Part shown: positions 1 to 8,266 of the stretch, one piece after another
Position numbering within the stretch: the stretch's first letter is position 1
Layout: every line of letters starts with the position of its first letter
DNA from: Gordonia namibiensis NBRC 108229
Lineage (GTDB): Bacteria; Actinomycetota; Actinomycetes; Mycobacteriales; Mycobacteriaceae
Length of the DNA: 64,000 nucleotides
Reading direction: 5' to 3'
Assembly: GCF_000298235.1 (NCBI RefSeq)
Contig: NZ_BAHE01000006.1
Location: forward strand, 62,001 to 126,000
The notes under the pieces: generated by a model
The model's input: only the letters and a program-made list of their open reading frames with translations
What the model was told of the DNA's origin: nothing
The model's database searches: none
Position numbers and translations under genes: made by a program

Positions 1-67
1 TCGTGTCCGGATCGGCACGACACGAGTGGCTCACGTCCGACCCCACAGACGGAAGCATGGTGCCGAC

Positions 68-721
68 ATGCCCCTGCGCCTGACGATCGCCGACGACGAC
101 GTCCTGCTCCGTGAAGGCCTCGCGAGTCTGCTCACGTCCGCAGGCATCGACGTGGTCGGGCAGGCGGGCGACGCCGACGGGTTGCTCGCGCTGGTGGCCG
201 AGCACCGCCCCGACATCGCGGTCGTCGACATCCGGATGCCCCCGACCCACACCGCCGAGGGCCTCGACGCCGCCCTGCGCATACGCCGCGAGTACCCCGA
301 CGTCGCGATCCTGCTGCTCTCCGCGCACGTCGACGTCGACCATGCGCTCGAACTGCTCGATGGCGGCCGCGGCGTGGGCTACCTGCTGAAAAGCCGCGTC
401 ACCGACGTCGCCGAGTTCGTCGAGACCGTGCGGCGGATCGCCGCCGGCGCGTCGGTGATGGACCCCGCGCTGGTGCAGGAACTCGTCGCCGCGCGGCGTC
501 GCAACGACCCGCTCGAACAGCTCAGCGCACGCGAACGCGAGGTGCTGACGCTGATGGCCGAGGGGTTGTCCAACGCGGGCATCGGACGTCGGTTGTGGAT
601 CACCGAGGGCACGGTCGAGAAACACGTCCGATCGATCCTGACCAAACTCGACCTCGCCGAGACCGCCGACGATCACCGCCGGGTCCGCGCGGTGATCCTG
701 TTCCTCGACGCCACAACCTGA
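68..721 (+). CDS. LuxR/NarL-family response regulator
   Basis: DNA-binding response regulator of a two-component system. The 217-residue product has an N-terminal receiver domain (about residues 1-125) with an acidic DDD pocket near residue 9, the phospho-acceptor Asp in VAVVDIRMPP and the conserved Lys in YLLKSR. A LuxR-type helix-turn-helix follows at about 155-210 (LSAREREVLTLMAEG). The ATG at 68 was chosen because the GTG at 26 would only add 14 residues ahead of the receiver fold. The gene ends 8 bases from the convergent receiver-only gene, and the kinase starting at 1121 is the likely partner. Target genes cannot be told from the sequence. The upstream promoter is cut off by the window edge. 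Confidence 0.9.
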   Translation: MPLRLTIADDDVLLREGLASLLTSAGIDVVGQAGDADGLLALVAEHRPDIAVVDIRMPPTHTAEGLDAALRIRREYPDVAILLLSAHVDVDHALELLDGGRGVGYLLKSRVTDVAEFVETVRRIAAGASVMDPALVQELVAARRRNDPLEQLSAREREVLTLMAEGLSNAGIGRRLWITEGTVEKHVRSILTKLDLAETADDHRRVRAVILFLDATT

Positions 722-729
722 CTGACTGT

Positions 730-1110
730 TCAGGGAGCAGTTGCGCCCAGCACCTCACGCACCCGGTCCGCGGACAACCCGAACTTCGGGACGAAGCCGA
801 CGGCAGCGCTGAGGTCGATCAGGTCGGCGAACTCCTCCTCGTCGTGGGTGGACACCAGCACCACCGCGGGCGCCGGATCGAGCCCCGAATCGTGAAGTGC
901 CTCGACGACGGTGAAACCGTTCTCCTCCCCCAGGTCGATGTCGACGAGGGCGACGTCAGGCCGGGTCGCTCGCGATTCGCGGACGGCGTCGTCGAGCGAC
1001 GAGGCCGTCCCGACCACCGTGATCCCACCGGCTTCGAGCGTTCCGCGCAGCGAAGCCCGGAAGTCGGCACTGTCGTCGACTATCAGGCAGCGCAGGCGGG
1101 TGGGTTCCAT
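730..1110 (-). CDS. Receiver-only response regulator
   Basis: Single-domain response regulator of 126 residues. It has the acidic pair in LIVDDS near residue 12, the phospho-acceptor Asp in VALVDIDLGEENG, a Ser/Thr in VVLVST and the conserved Lys in FVPKFG. There is no output domain after the receiver fold, so it would act by protein-protein contact or as a phosphate sink rather than by binding DNA. The ATG at 1110 is used; longer readings run into the oppositely oriented kinase gene. It is divergent from the kinase with only 10 bases between start codons and convergent with the LuxR-type regulator, so all three probably form one signalling unit. Confidence 0.85.
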   Translation of the reverse strand: MEPTRLRCLIVDDSADFRASLRGTLEAGGITVVGTASSLDDAVRESRATRPDVALVDIDLGEENGFTVVEALHDSGLDPAPAVVLVSTHDEEEFADLIDLSAAVGFVPKFGLSADRVREVLGATAP

Positions 1111-1120
1111 ACTGACTAGC

Positions 1121-2995
1121 GTGTCAGAGGCAGCAGGGCGAGGCATTCCCGCTAGCTGGAAGAACGACCGCGGTCCGCTGAGGGACCGGGTCGTCGCAGT
1201 GGTGCTCCGGCCGACGTCGCCGCCCTGGCAGTGGGGCGTGGCGACCGCGCTCGTGCTGATCGCCGTCGAGGTCGTCGTGGTGCAGCTCCTCAGGGAGATC
1301 TTCCCGGAGAACGCGTTCGGCGCCGTCTTCCTGTTCGGCGTGCTGGTGGTGTCCGCCCGTTGGGGCTTTCCCCTGGCGGTGGGCACCTCGGTGGCCAGTG
1401 CCGCGGCCTACGCGTGGTTCCACGCCAGCCAGAGCACCGACAGTGCCGCCCCCGCGGTCGTCGTCTTCCTCGTGCTCGCGCTGCTCACGAACGCTCTTGT
1501 CGGCCAGGCACGCCTGCACGCACTCGAATCCGACCAGCGTCGTCGCGAGGCGGATCTGTCCGCAGACCTCGCCCGCACCGTGCTGAGAGCCGCGGACCTG
1601 CCGGAGGCGTTGACCGCGGCGAGCATTCGTCTCACCGAGGTGCTCGACCTGCCGGCTCCGGGAGCAGTTCTCGCCGACCCCGGCGCGACGCCGGGCCCGG
1701 TCCTGCAGCACATCGCACTGCTGGACCGAGGACGATCGGTCGGTTCCCTGCTGGTGCCGGCCGACCTCGACCCCGCCGACCGGCGACGCGTCACGCGCAT
1801 GGTGCCCAGCCTCGAAGCACTCCTCGCCGCCGCTCTCGACCGCCAGGCGCTCAACGACCGGACCGTCACACTCGCCCGCCAGCAGGTGGCCCTGCGGCGG
1901 GTCGCCACCGCGGTCGCCTCACGCGCCGAACCCGGTGAGGTCTGCCGGATCGTCGCCGCCGAACTCGCCGACGAGCTGGGCGTCGAACACGTCACGGTCA
2001 TTCGATACGTCGACGACGCACAGTGCGAAGTCCTTGCCACGCGCGATGATTCGTCGGATCTGACCCTCGCCGTCGGCGAACGACTGTCCCTCGGCGGCAC
2101 CAACGTCTCCACCCTCGTCGCCGATACCGGACAGATGTCGGTCCTCGACTATTCGACGGCCAGCGGCCCCATCGCCGACCGACTCGAGCCCCGCGGCCTC
2201 CGTACCGGGGTGGGCGCTCCGATAACCGTCGACGAACGCCCCTGGGGCGCAGTCATCGTCGGTACCGCACATCGGTCCGTGCCGTCGGAGTTGCGTTTAC
2301 GACTCGTCGATTTCGCCGACCTGGTGGCGACGGCGATCTACAACAGTGAGGCGCGGGCGGCGCTGACCCGTTCACGCGCCCGCGTCATCGCCGCCGCCGA
2401 TCAGGCCCGACGCACGATCGAGCGCGACCTGCACGACGGTGCGCAACAACGCATCGTGTCCCTCGGACTCGACATCCGGGCCCTGCAGGCGACGGTTCCC
2501 GACGACCAGACCGAGGTGCGGGAGCGTCTCGACACCGTCGTCGACTCCCTTGCACACATCCACCGGGACCTTCAGGAGTTGTCCCGGGGAATCCATCCCG
2601 CGATCCTCTCCCGCGGCGGACTCGGGCCGGCATTGAAGACCTTGGCCAGGCGGTCGTCGGTGCCGGTGGTACTTCAGGCAACCGACCTCGGCCGGATGTC
2701 GAAGACGGTCGAGGTGACAGCGTATTACGTTGTGGCCGAATCGCTCACGAACACCGCGAAGTATGCCGAGGCGTCCGAGGTGGTCGTCTCGGCACACGTC
2801 GCCGAGGACACCCTGACACTGTTGGTGACCGACGACGGCATCGGCGGCGCCCTACCGGACAAGGGTTCCGGGCTCCTCGGTCTCCGCGACCGTGTGGAGG
2901 CGGTCGAGGGCGAACTCGTCATCGACAGCCCGCCGGGTGAGGGCACCACGGTGCGGGCGCGCATCCCGCTCACCGAGACCTCGACTACCGGCTAG
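1121..2995 (+). CDS. Sensor histidine kinase (DUF4118, GAF, HisKA_3)
   Basis: Membrane histidine kinase of 624 residues. The N-terminus carries three hydrophobic segments (about residues 30-50, 58-90 and 105-125) resembling the KdpD-type DUF4118 membrane module. A GAF-like sensor region spans about 250-410. The dimerisation/phospho-acceptor motif ERDLHDGAQQR places the His at about residue 438, and an HATPase_c domain closes the protein (N-box SLTNTAKYA, then DDGIGG and GLLGLRDR). This architecture pairs with NarL/LuxR-type regulators such as the one at 68-721. The GTG at 1121 is the first start clear of the divergent gene; GTG codons at 1199 and 1202 are alternatives that still keep the first membrane segment. 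Confidence 0.87.
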   Translation: MSEAAGRGIPASWKNDRGPLRDRVVAVVLRPTSPPWQWGVATALVLIAVEVVVVQLLREIFPENAFGAVFLFGVLVVSARWGFPLAVGTSVASAAAYAWFHASQSTDSAAPAVVVFLVLALLTNALVGQARLHALESDQRRREADLSADLARTVLRAADLPEALTAASIRLTEVLDLPAPGAVLADPGATPGPVLQHIALLDRGRSVGSLLVPADLDPADRRRVTRMVPSLEALLAAALDRQALNDRTVTLARQQVALRRVATAVASRAEPGEVCRIVAAELADELGVEHVTVIRYVDDAQCEVLATRDDSSDLTLAVGERLSLGGTNVSTLVADTGQMSVLDYSTASGPIADRLEPRGLRTGVGAPITVDERPWGAVIVGTAHRSVPSELRLRLVDFADLVATAIYNSEARAALTRSRARVIAAADQARRTIERDLHDGAQQRIVSLGLDIRALQATVPDDQTEVRERLDTVVDSLAHIHRDLQELSRGIHPAILSRGGLGPALKTLARRSSVPVVLQATDLGRMSKTVEVTAYYVVAESLTNTAKYAEASEVVVSAHVAEDTLTLLVTDDGIGGALPDKGSGLLGLRDRVEAVEGELVIDSPPGEGTTVRARIPLTETSTTG

Positions 2996-3114
2996 CCGGT
3001 AGAGGGGCCTCCCGCCAGCCTCCGGTCGGGTTGGCCGCCAGCATCGACGACATCGGCGTCGCATCGGACGAGTCTTGGGATCACCGAAACAAGCACTCAC
3101 CCAGGAGGAATCCG

Positions 3115-3936
3115 ATGCCGTACATCACCACCACCGACGGAACCGAGATCTACTACACGGAGCAGGGCAGCGGGCAGCCCGTGCTGCTCAGCCATGGCTG
3201 GCCGCTGTCGTCCGACGCCTGGCAGGTCGAGCTCAAGCTGCTCTCCGACGCGGGGTACCGGGCGATCGCCCACGACCGTCGCGGACACGGCCGGTCGACG
3301 AAGACCGCTGTCGGCCACGACATCGACACCTACGCCCGCGACCTCTCCGAACTCGTCGAGGCGCTCGATCTCCGTGACCTCGTGGTGGTCGGCCACTCCA
3401 CCGGCGGAGGCGAAGTGGTGCGGTACGCGGCGAAGTACGGCAGGGGTCGCGTCGTCAAGGTCATCACCGCAGGCGCCATCCCGCCGCTGATGCTCCAGAC
3501 CCCGGACAACCCGGAGGGAACTCCCATCGAGGCCTTCGACGAGATCCGCGCCGGTGTGCTGGCCGACCGGTCCCAGTTCTGGAAGGAACTCGCCGAGCCG
3601 TTCTACGGCGCGAACCGCGAGGGCGCCAACGTGTCCCAGGGCGCGAAGGACGACTTCTGGCGGCAGGGCATGATGGCCAACCTCTCCGCCGTCTACGACT
3701 GCGTCAAGGCGTTCTCCGAGACCGACCAGACCGAGGACCTGAAGGCGCTCGACGTGCCGATCTTCATCGCCCAGGGTGACGACGACCAGATCGTGCCGAT
3801 CGCGGCCGCCGCCGAGAAGGCGATCAAGCTGGTCGCCGACGGCACCCTGAAGGTGTACCCCGGTGCGCCTCACGGCATCTACGGCGACTATCAGCACGAG
3901 CTCGACTCCGACATCCTCAAGTTCATCGCCGGCTGA
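3115..3936 (+). CDS. Alpha/beta hydrolase, non-haem chloroperoxidase-like
   Basis: Alpha/beta-hydrolase of 273 residues in the cofactor-free haloperoxidase/esterase group. The nucleophile elbow VVGHSTGGGE puts Ser at residue 95. The acid is in FIAQGDDDQIV and the catalytic His in GAPHGIYGDY. The oxyanion region LLSHGWPLSS and the DRRGHGRS motif are also typical. The start is set by a strong AGGAGG at 3103-3108, seven bases before the ATG. In vivo activity is more likely ester or perester hydrolysis than halogenation, and the substrate is unknown. It lies in the same direction as the oxalate decarboxylase gene 30 bases downstream, so the two may be co-transcribed. Confidence 0.9.
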   Translation: MPYITTTDGTEIYYTEQGSGQPVLLSHGWPLSSDAWQVELKLLSDAGYRAIAHDRRGHGRSTKTAVGHDIDTYARDLSELVEALDLRDLVVVGHSTGGGEVVRYAAKYGRGRVVKVITAGAIPPLMLQTPDNPEGTPIEAFDEIRAGVLADRSQFWKELAEPFYGANREGANVSQGAKDDFWRQGMMANLSAVYDCVKAFSETDQTEDLKALDVPIFIAQGDDDQIVPIAAAAEKAIKLVADGTLKVYPGAPHGIYGDYQHELDSDILKFIAG

Positions 3937-3966
3937 GCCCGCCGCAGCCACCCCGGGAGCAGATCA

Positions 3967-5187
3967 ATGCATTCGCCGAACAACACCACCGCGAGCATCG
4001 GCCACGAGACCCCCACCGTCGGCAATCCGGACCTGCCACCGGAGGGCAGCATCAACACCGTCGACCACCCGCGCAGCACCGAGATGCGCGGTCCCCGGAA
4101 TTCGGCGATCGACAGCCAGTTCCCCGACCAGATGGACCCGCCCGCGACGGATGTCAGCACGCAGCCCTTCTTCTGGTCGTCGTTCAACATCTCGTCGCGG
4201 CGCATCCAGGCCGGCGGCTGGGCTCGCGAACTCACCCAGCAGGACTTCGCGATCTCCGACGAGATCGCCGGGGTCAACATGTATCTCGAGCCGGGCGGCA
4301 TCCGCGAACTGCACTGGCACCAGACCGCCGAGTGGGCCGTCATGACCCGCGGCAAGGTCCGTGTCACGACCCTCGGCAGGTCCGGCAAGCCCAGCGTCGA
4401 GGACGTCGAGGAAGGCGACCTCTGGTTCTTCCCCGCCGGCACGCCGCATTCACTGCAGGGCCTCGGGCCCGACGGCGGCGAGTTCGTCCTGGCCTTCGAC
4501 GACGGCGAGCAGTCGGAGAGCAACACGCTGCTGCTCACCGACTGGTTCGCGCACACCCCGCCGGAGGTGCTGGCCAAGAACTTCGGTGTCGCGCAAGAAG
4601 TCTTCGACGACATCCCGCTGCACAACCTGTGGATCTTCCCCGGCGACGAACCCGGCGATCTCGCGGCCGACCAGGACGCCGCCGGAGTCGAGTGGGGCGC
4701 GAGCGAACCGGTCATCTTCCGGTTGTCGCGGACCGAGCCGGTCGTCGAGAACAGCGGCGGCAGCATCCAGATCGCCGACAGCACCAACTTCCCGGTGTCG
4801 AACACGGTCGCGGCCGCACTGGTGAGCATCGAACCAGGGTCCATGCGCGAACTGCACTGGCATCCGAATGCCGACGAGTGGCAGTACTACCTGCGGGGCC
4901 AGGGCCGGATGACGGTGTTCAACACCGGCCCGCACGCCAACACCACCGACTTCCGGGCCGGCGACGTCGGCGTCGTCCGACGCAACTACGGCCACTATGT
5001 CGAGAACACCGGGGACGAGGTGCTGCAGTTCCTCGAGGTGTTCCGCGCCGAGAAGTACGAGGAGGTGTCACTGGCCCAGTGGCTGAGCCACGTCCCGCCG
5101 AAGCTGCTGGCGCAGCACCTCAACATCGACGAGGCGACCCTGGCCACGTTCCCGAGGGGTGCGCAGGGGATCACTCCCCTGCGGTGA
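3967..5187 (+). CDS. Oxalate decarboxylase (bicupin)
   Basis: Mn-dependent oxalate decarboxylase family protein of 406 residues, converting oxalate to formate and CO2. Two cupin domains are visible. The first has metal ligands in RELHWH (His116, His118), Glu122 and His161; the second has RELHWH (His297, His299), Glu304 and His343. Between the cupins, FDDGEQSESNTLLLTDW matches the flexible lid of bacterial OxdC; the lid Glu that favours decarboxylase over oxidase activity is present as SE184SN, slightly altered from the Bacillus SENS. No signal peptide is seen, so it should be cytoplasmic. It ends in a hairpin shared with the convergent hadAB gene. Confidence 0.9.
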   Translation: MHSPNNTTASIGHETPTVGNPDLPPEGSINTVDHPRSTEMRGPRNSAIDSQFPDQMDPPATDVSTQPFFWSSFNISSRRIQAGGWARELTQQDFAISDEIAGVNMYLEPGGIRELHWHQTAEWAVMTRGKVRVTTLGRSGKPSVEDVEEGDLWFFPAGTPHSLQGLGPDGGEFVLAFDDGEQSESNTLLLTDWFAHTPPEVLAKNFGVAQEVFDDIPLHNLWIFPGDEPGDLAADQDAAGVEWGASEPVIFRLSRTEPVVENSGGSIQIADSTNFPVSNTVAAALVSIEPGSMRELHWHPNADEWQYYLRGQGRMTVFNTGPHANTTDFRAGDVGVVRRNYGHYVENTGDEVLQFLEVFRAEKYEEVSLAQWLSHVPPKLLAQHLNIDEATLATFPRGAQGITPLR

Positions 5188-5189
5188 GG

Positions 5190-5247
5190 GAACAGATGGA
5201 ACGACGACGGCGACGACCACAATGGTCGTCGCCGTCGTTGTCTGTTC
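5190..5247. terminator. Bidirectional hairpin terminator between oxdC-like gene and hadAB
   Basis: A 15-bp perfect inverted repeat (5204-5218 with 5224-5238) with a 5-base loop is enclosed by a second matching pair, GAACAGA at 5190 and TCTGTTC at 5241. It lies between two convergent genes and can serve both. No clear T-run follows. Confidence 0.7.
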
Positions 5248-5253
5248 GGTGCG

Positions 5254-6351
5254 TCAGTTGAACTGGACGACCACGGTCGCGCGGCCGAAGATCCGGCGGT
5301 CGCCCTGCTTCGCGGTGATCGCGATGGTGCCGCGGCGGGTCTCCGGGTCGAGCGACTTGACCTTGCCGGTGAAGTCGACGGCGGCGCTGTCGTCGGCCGG
5401 GACGTACACGGGGCTGGTGAAGCGGACGCTGTACTCGCAGAAAGCGGCCGGGTCGCCGATGAACTCCGACACGAAGCTCGCGCCGAGGCCCATCGTCTGC
5501 ATGCCGTGGGCGACCACGTTGTCCATCCCGGCCGCGTTGATCACGTGGTCGGAGAAGTGGATCGGGTTCGGGTCGCCGGCGACGCCGGCATAGTTCGACA
5601 GGTTGCCGCGCGTGAGGAAATACCGCTTCGGCGACAGTTCCTGCCCGACGGACAGGGTGTCGAAGTTCACCGCGGCGTACGCGCCGGGACTCTGGGTCGG
5701 ATCGGGCAGGTCGTAGCGACCGGACTTGGCCTCGACGGTGTGCCCGGGATCGCCGATGGCGTCGATCTTGATCATCACGTGATCGAGGGAGGCCTCGAGC
5801 TCGGGGTCGACGTCCATGCCGGGGCGTGCGGCCAGCGAGGTCCAGGTGGTCATGACGGGCTCGTCGTGCTGGTTCCAGATGACGTTCTTGGTGACCATGA
5901 GGTCGATCATCTCGGGGCTGCTGACGTGGCGGAACGATTCGAGCGAGACGTCGCAGATCAGGCGGTCCCCGACCTTCATCGGCTGGTGGTAGACGAGCCG
6001 CTGGTCGGTCTGCATGATCTGCCACATGTCGTAGCCGGTGATGACGTCTTCGAAGAGCTTGCGCTGGGCGATGATGCCGAGCACGGAGACGTAGGTGGGT
6101 GCGGCGATCAGGGTCTCGTGGCCGTACTCGCGGGCGCCCTTCTCACTCCAGTGGGTGGGGTGCGCGTCCTGCACGGCCATCGCGTGCTTGCGGACCTCTT
6201 CGCGGCCGATCTCGTAGTAATCGTCGACGGTGTAGTGGAAGCCGACAAGCGACTGCGTGTGCGCGGCGATCTCCTCGGGGGTGAGCTTGGCGCCGCCGTT
6301 CTTCGACTCGGCGATCCGCTCCTGGAGGTCTGTTCCACTCGCGTCTGACAT
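5254..6351 (-). CDS. hadAB: Fused (3R)-hydroxyacyl-ACP dehydratase HadA/HadB
   Basis: Dehydratase of the FAS-II mycolic-acid elongation cycle, removing water from 3-hydroxyacyl-ACP. The 365-residue chain is two hotdog domains in one protein. The HadA-like half (about 30-180) has GREEVRKHAMAVQD, and the HadB-like half (about 225-365) carries the catalytic pair in AGDPNPIHF (Asp260, His265) and a C-terminus IAITAKQGDRRIFGRA close to mycobacterial HadB. In M. tuberculosis HadA and HadB are separate subunits encoded next to rpmG2 and tRNA-Thr/Met. The same neighbourhood is present here, which supports the assignment. The protein should be cytoplasmic. No HadC-like gene is adjacent. Confidence 0.9.
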   Translation of the reverse strand: MSDASGTDLQERIAESKNGGAKLTPEEIAAHTQSLVGFHYTVDDYYEIGREEVRKHAMAVQDAHPTHWSEKGAREYGHETLIAAPTYVSVLGIIAQRKLFEDVITGYDMWQIMQTDQRLVYHQPMKVGDRLICDVSLESFRHVSSPEMIDLMVTKNVIWNQHDEPVMTTWTSLAARPGMDVDPELEASLDHVMIKIDAIGDPGHTVEAKSGRYDLPDPTQSPGAYAAVNFDTLSVGQELSPKRYFLTRGNLSNYAGVAGDPNPIHFSDHVINAAGMDNVVAHGMQTMGLGASFVSEFIGDPAAFCEYSVRFTSPVYVPADDSAAVDFTGKVKSLDPETRRGTIAITAKQGDRRIFGRATVVVQFN

Positions 6352-6515
6352 CTGACTACTGCTCCCTTCGCATGACCGACCGGGAGGGGCCCGGACCGGA
6401 CTACGTGGGCCGAAAGTCGACGACCCACCCGCGCCGCGCTGCGCGTGTTGTCTCGATTGAGTTTATTGAGTTGTGCGAAACATCCTGCGCCGGGCGACCC
6501 CCTGGCCCGGTACAA

Positions 6516-6546
6516 GCAAAACGAGCTGCCTCTTCTCAGAGGCAGC
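6516..6546 (-). terminator. Intrinsic terminator downstream of rpmG
   Basis: A 9-bp perfect stem (6525-6533 with 6538-6546) with loop TCTC. Read on the minus strand it is followed by CGTTTTGC. It sits 43 bases past the rpmG stop and separates the ribosomal gene from hadAB. Confidence 0.8.
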
Positions 6547-6588
6547 CCGTGTGCTGGTTCTTGTACCGGAATCGCCGACTGACGTCGT

Positions 6589-6756
6589 TTAGCGCGATTC
6601 CTTGTGCGCCTGATGCTTGCCGCAGTTCGGGCAGAACTTCTTGATCTCGAGGCGATCGGGATCGTTGCGGCGGTTCTTCTTGGTGATGTAGTTACGGTGC
6701 TTGCACACCTCGCATGCCAAGGTGATCTTGGGGCGAACATCTGTTGAGGAGGCCAC
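6589..6756 (-). CDS. rpmG: 50S ribosomal protein L33
   Basis: Small ribosomal protein of the large subunit, 55 residues, the usual length for bacterial L33. It keeps the zinc-binding pairs CEVC and CPNC, so it is the C+ form, and the family signature [24 protein letters not shown] start at 6756 gives a normal L33 N-terminus; the longer open frame upstream runs towards the tRNA and is not used. Two tRNA genes lie just upstream on the same strand and hadAB downstream, the arrangement known around M. tuberculosis rpmG2. Confidence 0.95.
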   Translation of the reverse strand: MASSTDVRPKITLACEVCKHRNYITKKNRRNDPDRLEIKKFCPNCGKHQAHKESR

Positions 6757-6849
6757 TTGATTGCCTTCTTTCGAGTGGTACGTGGTCGGGTTCGGCAGTT
6801 CCCTCAGGGCTTGCGACCCTTGCGCTCGGTTCCGGTCGGACCCGATGTG

Positions 6850-6923
6850 TAGCGGTGGAGGGACTCGATCCCTCGACCTCACGATTATGAGTCGTGCGCT
6901 CTAACCAGCTGAGCTACACCGCC
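6850..6923 (-). tRNA. tRNA-Met (CAT), elongator
   Basis: The 74-base minus-strand cloverleaf has acceptor arms GGCGGTG/CACCGCT, D-arm GCTCAGCTGGTTAGAGC, anticodon loop CTCATAA and T-arm GAGGG/CCCTC. The anticodon stem is CACGA/TCGTG, lacking the three G-C pairs of an initiator tRNA, so this is elongator Met. CCA is not encoded. Confidence 0.95.
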
Positions 6924-6944
6924 CCGCGGACTTGTCGTCCAGCG

Positions 6945-7017
6945 AGCCCCCTGACGGAATCGAACCGTCGACCTTTTCCTTACCATGGAAACGCTCTGCC
7001 GACTGAGCTAAGGGGGC
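6945..7017 (-). tRNA. tRNA-Thr (GGT)
   Basis: The 73-base minus-strand cloverleaf has acceptor arms GCCCCCT/AGGGGGC, anticodon stem TTTCC/GGAAA enclosing loop ATGGTAA, and T-loop TTCGATT. The anticodon GGT reads threonine codons. It is 21 bases upstream of tRNA-Met in the same direction. CCA is not encoded. Confidence 0.95.
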
Positions 7018-7136
7018 GTGCCCCGGGCATTTCTGCTCGAGAGCCTTAACGAGGTTACACACTCATGTCCGTGCTAGACAAATCGCAGGTCAGAGACCCT
7101 CTGTCAGGCAGTTTTCATGAACGTTCACCACGTTCG

Positions 7137-7217
7137 TGGCAGGTATAGGATTCGAACCTATGTAGCTTGCGCGACGGATTTACAATCCGCTCCCTTTGGC
7201 CGCTCGGGCAACCTGCC
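7137..7217 (-). tRNA. tRNA-Tyr (GTA)
   Basis: An 81-base class II tRNA on the minus strand with acceptor arms GGCAGGT/ACCTGCC, anticodon loop TTGTAAA within stem GGA/TCC, a long variable arm and T-loop TTCGAAT. The anticodon GTA reads tyrosine. CCA is not encoded. Confidence 0.93.
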
Positions 7218-7353
7218 GTGCTGCTCCCACGGCCGCCGTGACGGTCGTTCGAACAACGCGGTGAAGAATACAACGAACCATACGTCCGCATGCAAACCGG
7301 CTGGTCAGCGGGGCAGTTTTGGCGGCTCCCGACCGGCCCCGACGCACCGCCAT

Positions 7354-7520
7354 CGGTTGAGCCACGCCCTTCTGTCGGTTGAGCCACGCCCTTCTGTCGG
7401 TTGAGCCACGCCCTTCTGTCGGTTGAGCCACGCCCTTCTGTCGGTTGAGCCACGCCCTTCTGTCGGTTGAGCCACGCCCTTCTGTCGGTTGAGCCACGCC
7501 CTTCTGTCGGTTGAGCCACG
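7354..7520. repeat. 22-bp tandem repeat, 7 full copies plus partial
   Basis: Seven head-to-tail identical 22-bp units beginning CGGTTGAGCCACG (7354-7507) end in a 13-base partial copy that runs into GTCGAAACC. There are no spacers. The start (GGTTGAG) and end (GTCGAAACC) match the edges of the 47-bp repeat family at 9184-9327, suggesting a shortened, amplified form of that dispersed repeat. The rest of the gene-free stretch 7218-7574 holds nothing else I can recognise. Confidence 0.9.
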
Positions 7521-7574
7521 TCGAAACCCCGCCACACCCCGGTCCACCTGAGGCGATGACATAACCTGTCGGAC

Positions 7575-8066
7575 ATGGCTGATTCATCGTTCGACGTGGT
7601 GAGCAAGGTCGACCGCCAGGAGGTCGACAACGCCCTCAACCAGGCTGCCAAGGAGCTGTCGCAGCGCTACGACTTCCGCGGCACCAACACCGGTATCGAG
7701 TGGTCCGGCGAGGAGACGATCGTGATCACCTCCGATGCCGAGGAGCGCGCACAGGCCGGTCTCGAGGTGTTCAAGGAGAAGCTGATCCGCCGCGACATCT
7801 CGCTGAAGGCATTCGACGCCGGCGAGGTCGTCGGGTCCGGCAAGACCTTCAAGATCAGCGGCAAGCTGGTCCAGGGCATCGACTCCGAGCACGCGAAGAA
7901 GATCTCGAAGAAGATCCGCGACGAGGGCCCGAAGGGCGTCAAGGCGCAGATCCAGGGCGACGAGCTGCGTGTCTCGAGCAAGAAGCGCGACGACCTCCAG
8001 GCCGTGATCTCCCTGCTCAAGGGCGAGGACTTCGGAATCGCCCTACAGTTCGTCAACTACCGCTGA
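7575..8066 (+). CDS. YajQ-family cyclic nucleotide/RNA-binding protein
   Basis: YajQ/UPF0234-family protein of 163 residues, the standard family length. It starts [19 protein letters not shown] and keeps the family motifs [12 protein letters not shown]-like turns and a C-terminal LQFVNYR. Members in other bacteria bind cyclic-di-GMP or nucleic acid; whether this one does is unknown, though a c-di-GMP cluster lies elsewhere in the window. It is cytoplasmic. A hairpin terminator begins 10 bases after the stop, so it appears monocistronic. Confidence 0.92.
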   Translation: MADSSFDVVSKVDRQEVDNALNQAAKELSQRYDFRGTNTGIEWSGEETIVITSDAEERAQAGLEVFKEKLIRRDISLKAFDAGEVVGSGKTFKISGKLVQGIDSEHAKKISKKIRDEGPKGVKAQIQGDELRVSSKKRDDLQAVISLLKGEDFGIALQFVNYR

Positions 8067-8075
8067 CCTCCACGA

Positions 8076-8117
8076 CTCTCATCCCCGCCCGCGATCCCAG
8101 CCGGGCGGGGATGAGAG
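8076..8117 (+). terminator. Hairpin terminator after YajQ-family gene
   Basis: A perfect 15-bp inverted repeat (8076-8090 with 8103-8117) around a 12-base loop, 10 bases after the YajQ-family stop codon. There is no strong T-run, as is common in high-GC actinobacteria. Confidence 0.75.
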
Positions 8118-8266
8118 CTCTTCACCCCCATCGAGCACGACGCCTGAGGACCATGGATGTGCAAGGTCGCACCACGGACCGTCGGAAACCGAAACGGACA
8201 TTGCGTCGTTTGACTGAATGAGGCGCCTTCATCCCCGGTTCGGCGCACGACAGACGAGGACCCCCG

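Noticed and set aside
3115-3936. BpoC (Rv0554) counterpart of the men locus
   Set aside because: The alpha/beta hydrolase is not next to menD and has its own neighbour (oxalate decarboxylase), so the positional argument used for other men-region genes does not apply.
7354-7520. CRISPR array
   Set aside because: The 22-bp units are directly adjacent without spacers and there are no cas genes nearby.
7115-7651. Minus-strand repetitive proteins read through the 22-bp array
   Set aside because: Because 22 is not a multiple of three, the array is open in several frames; these frames also run across tRNA-Tyr and the YajQ-family start.
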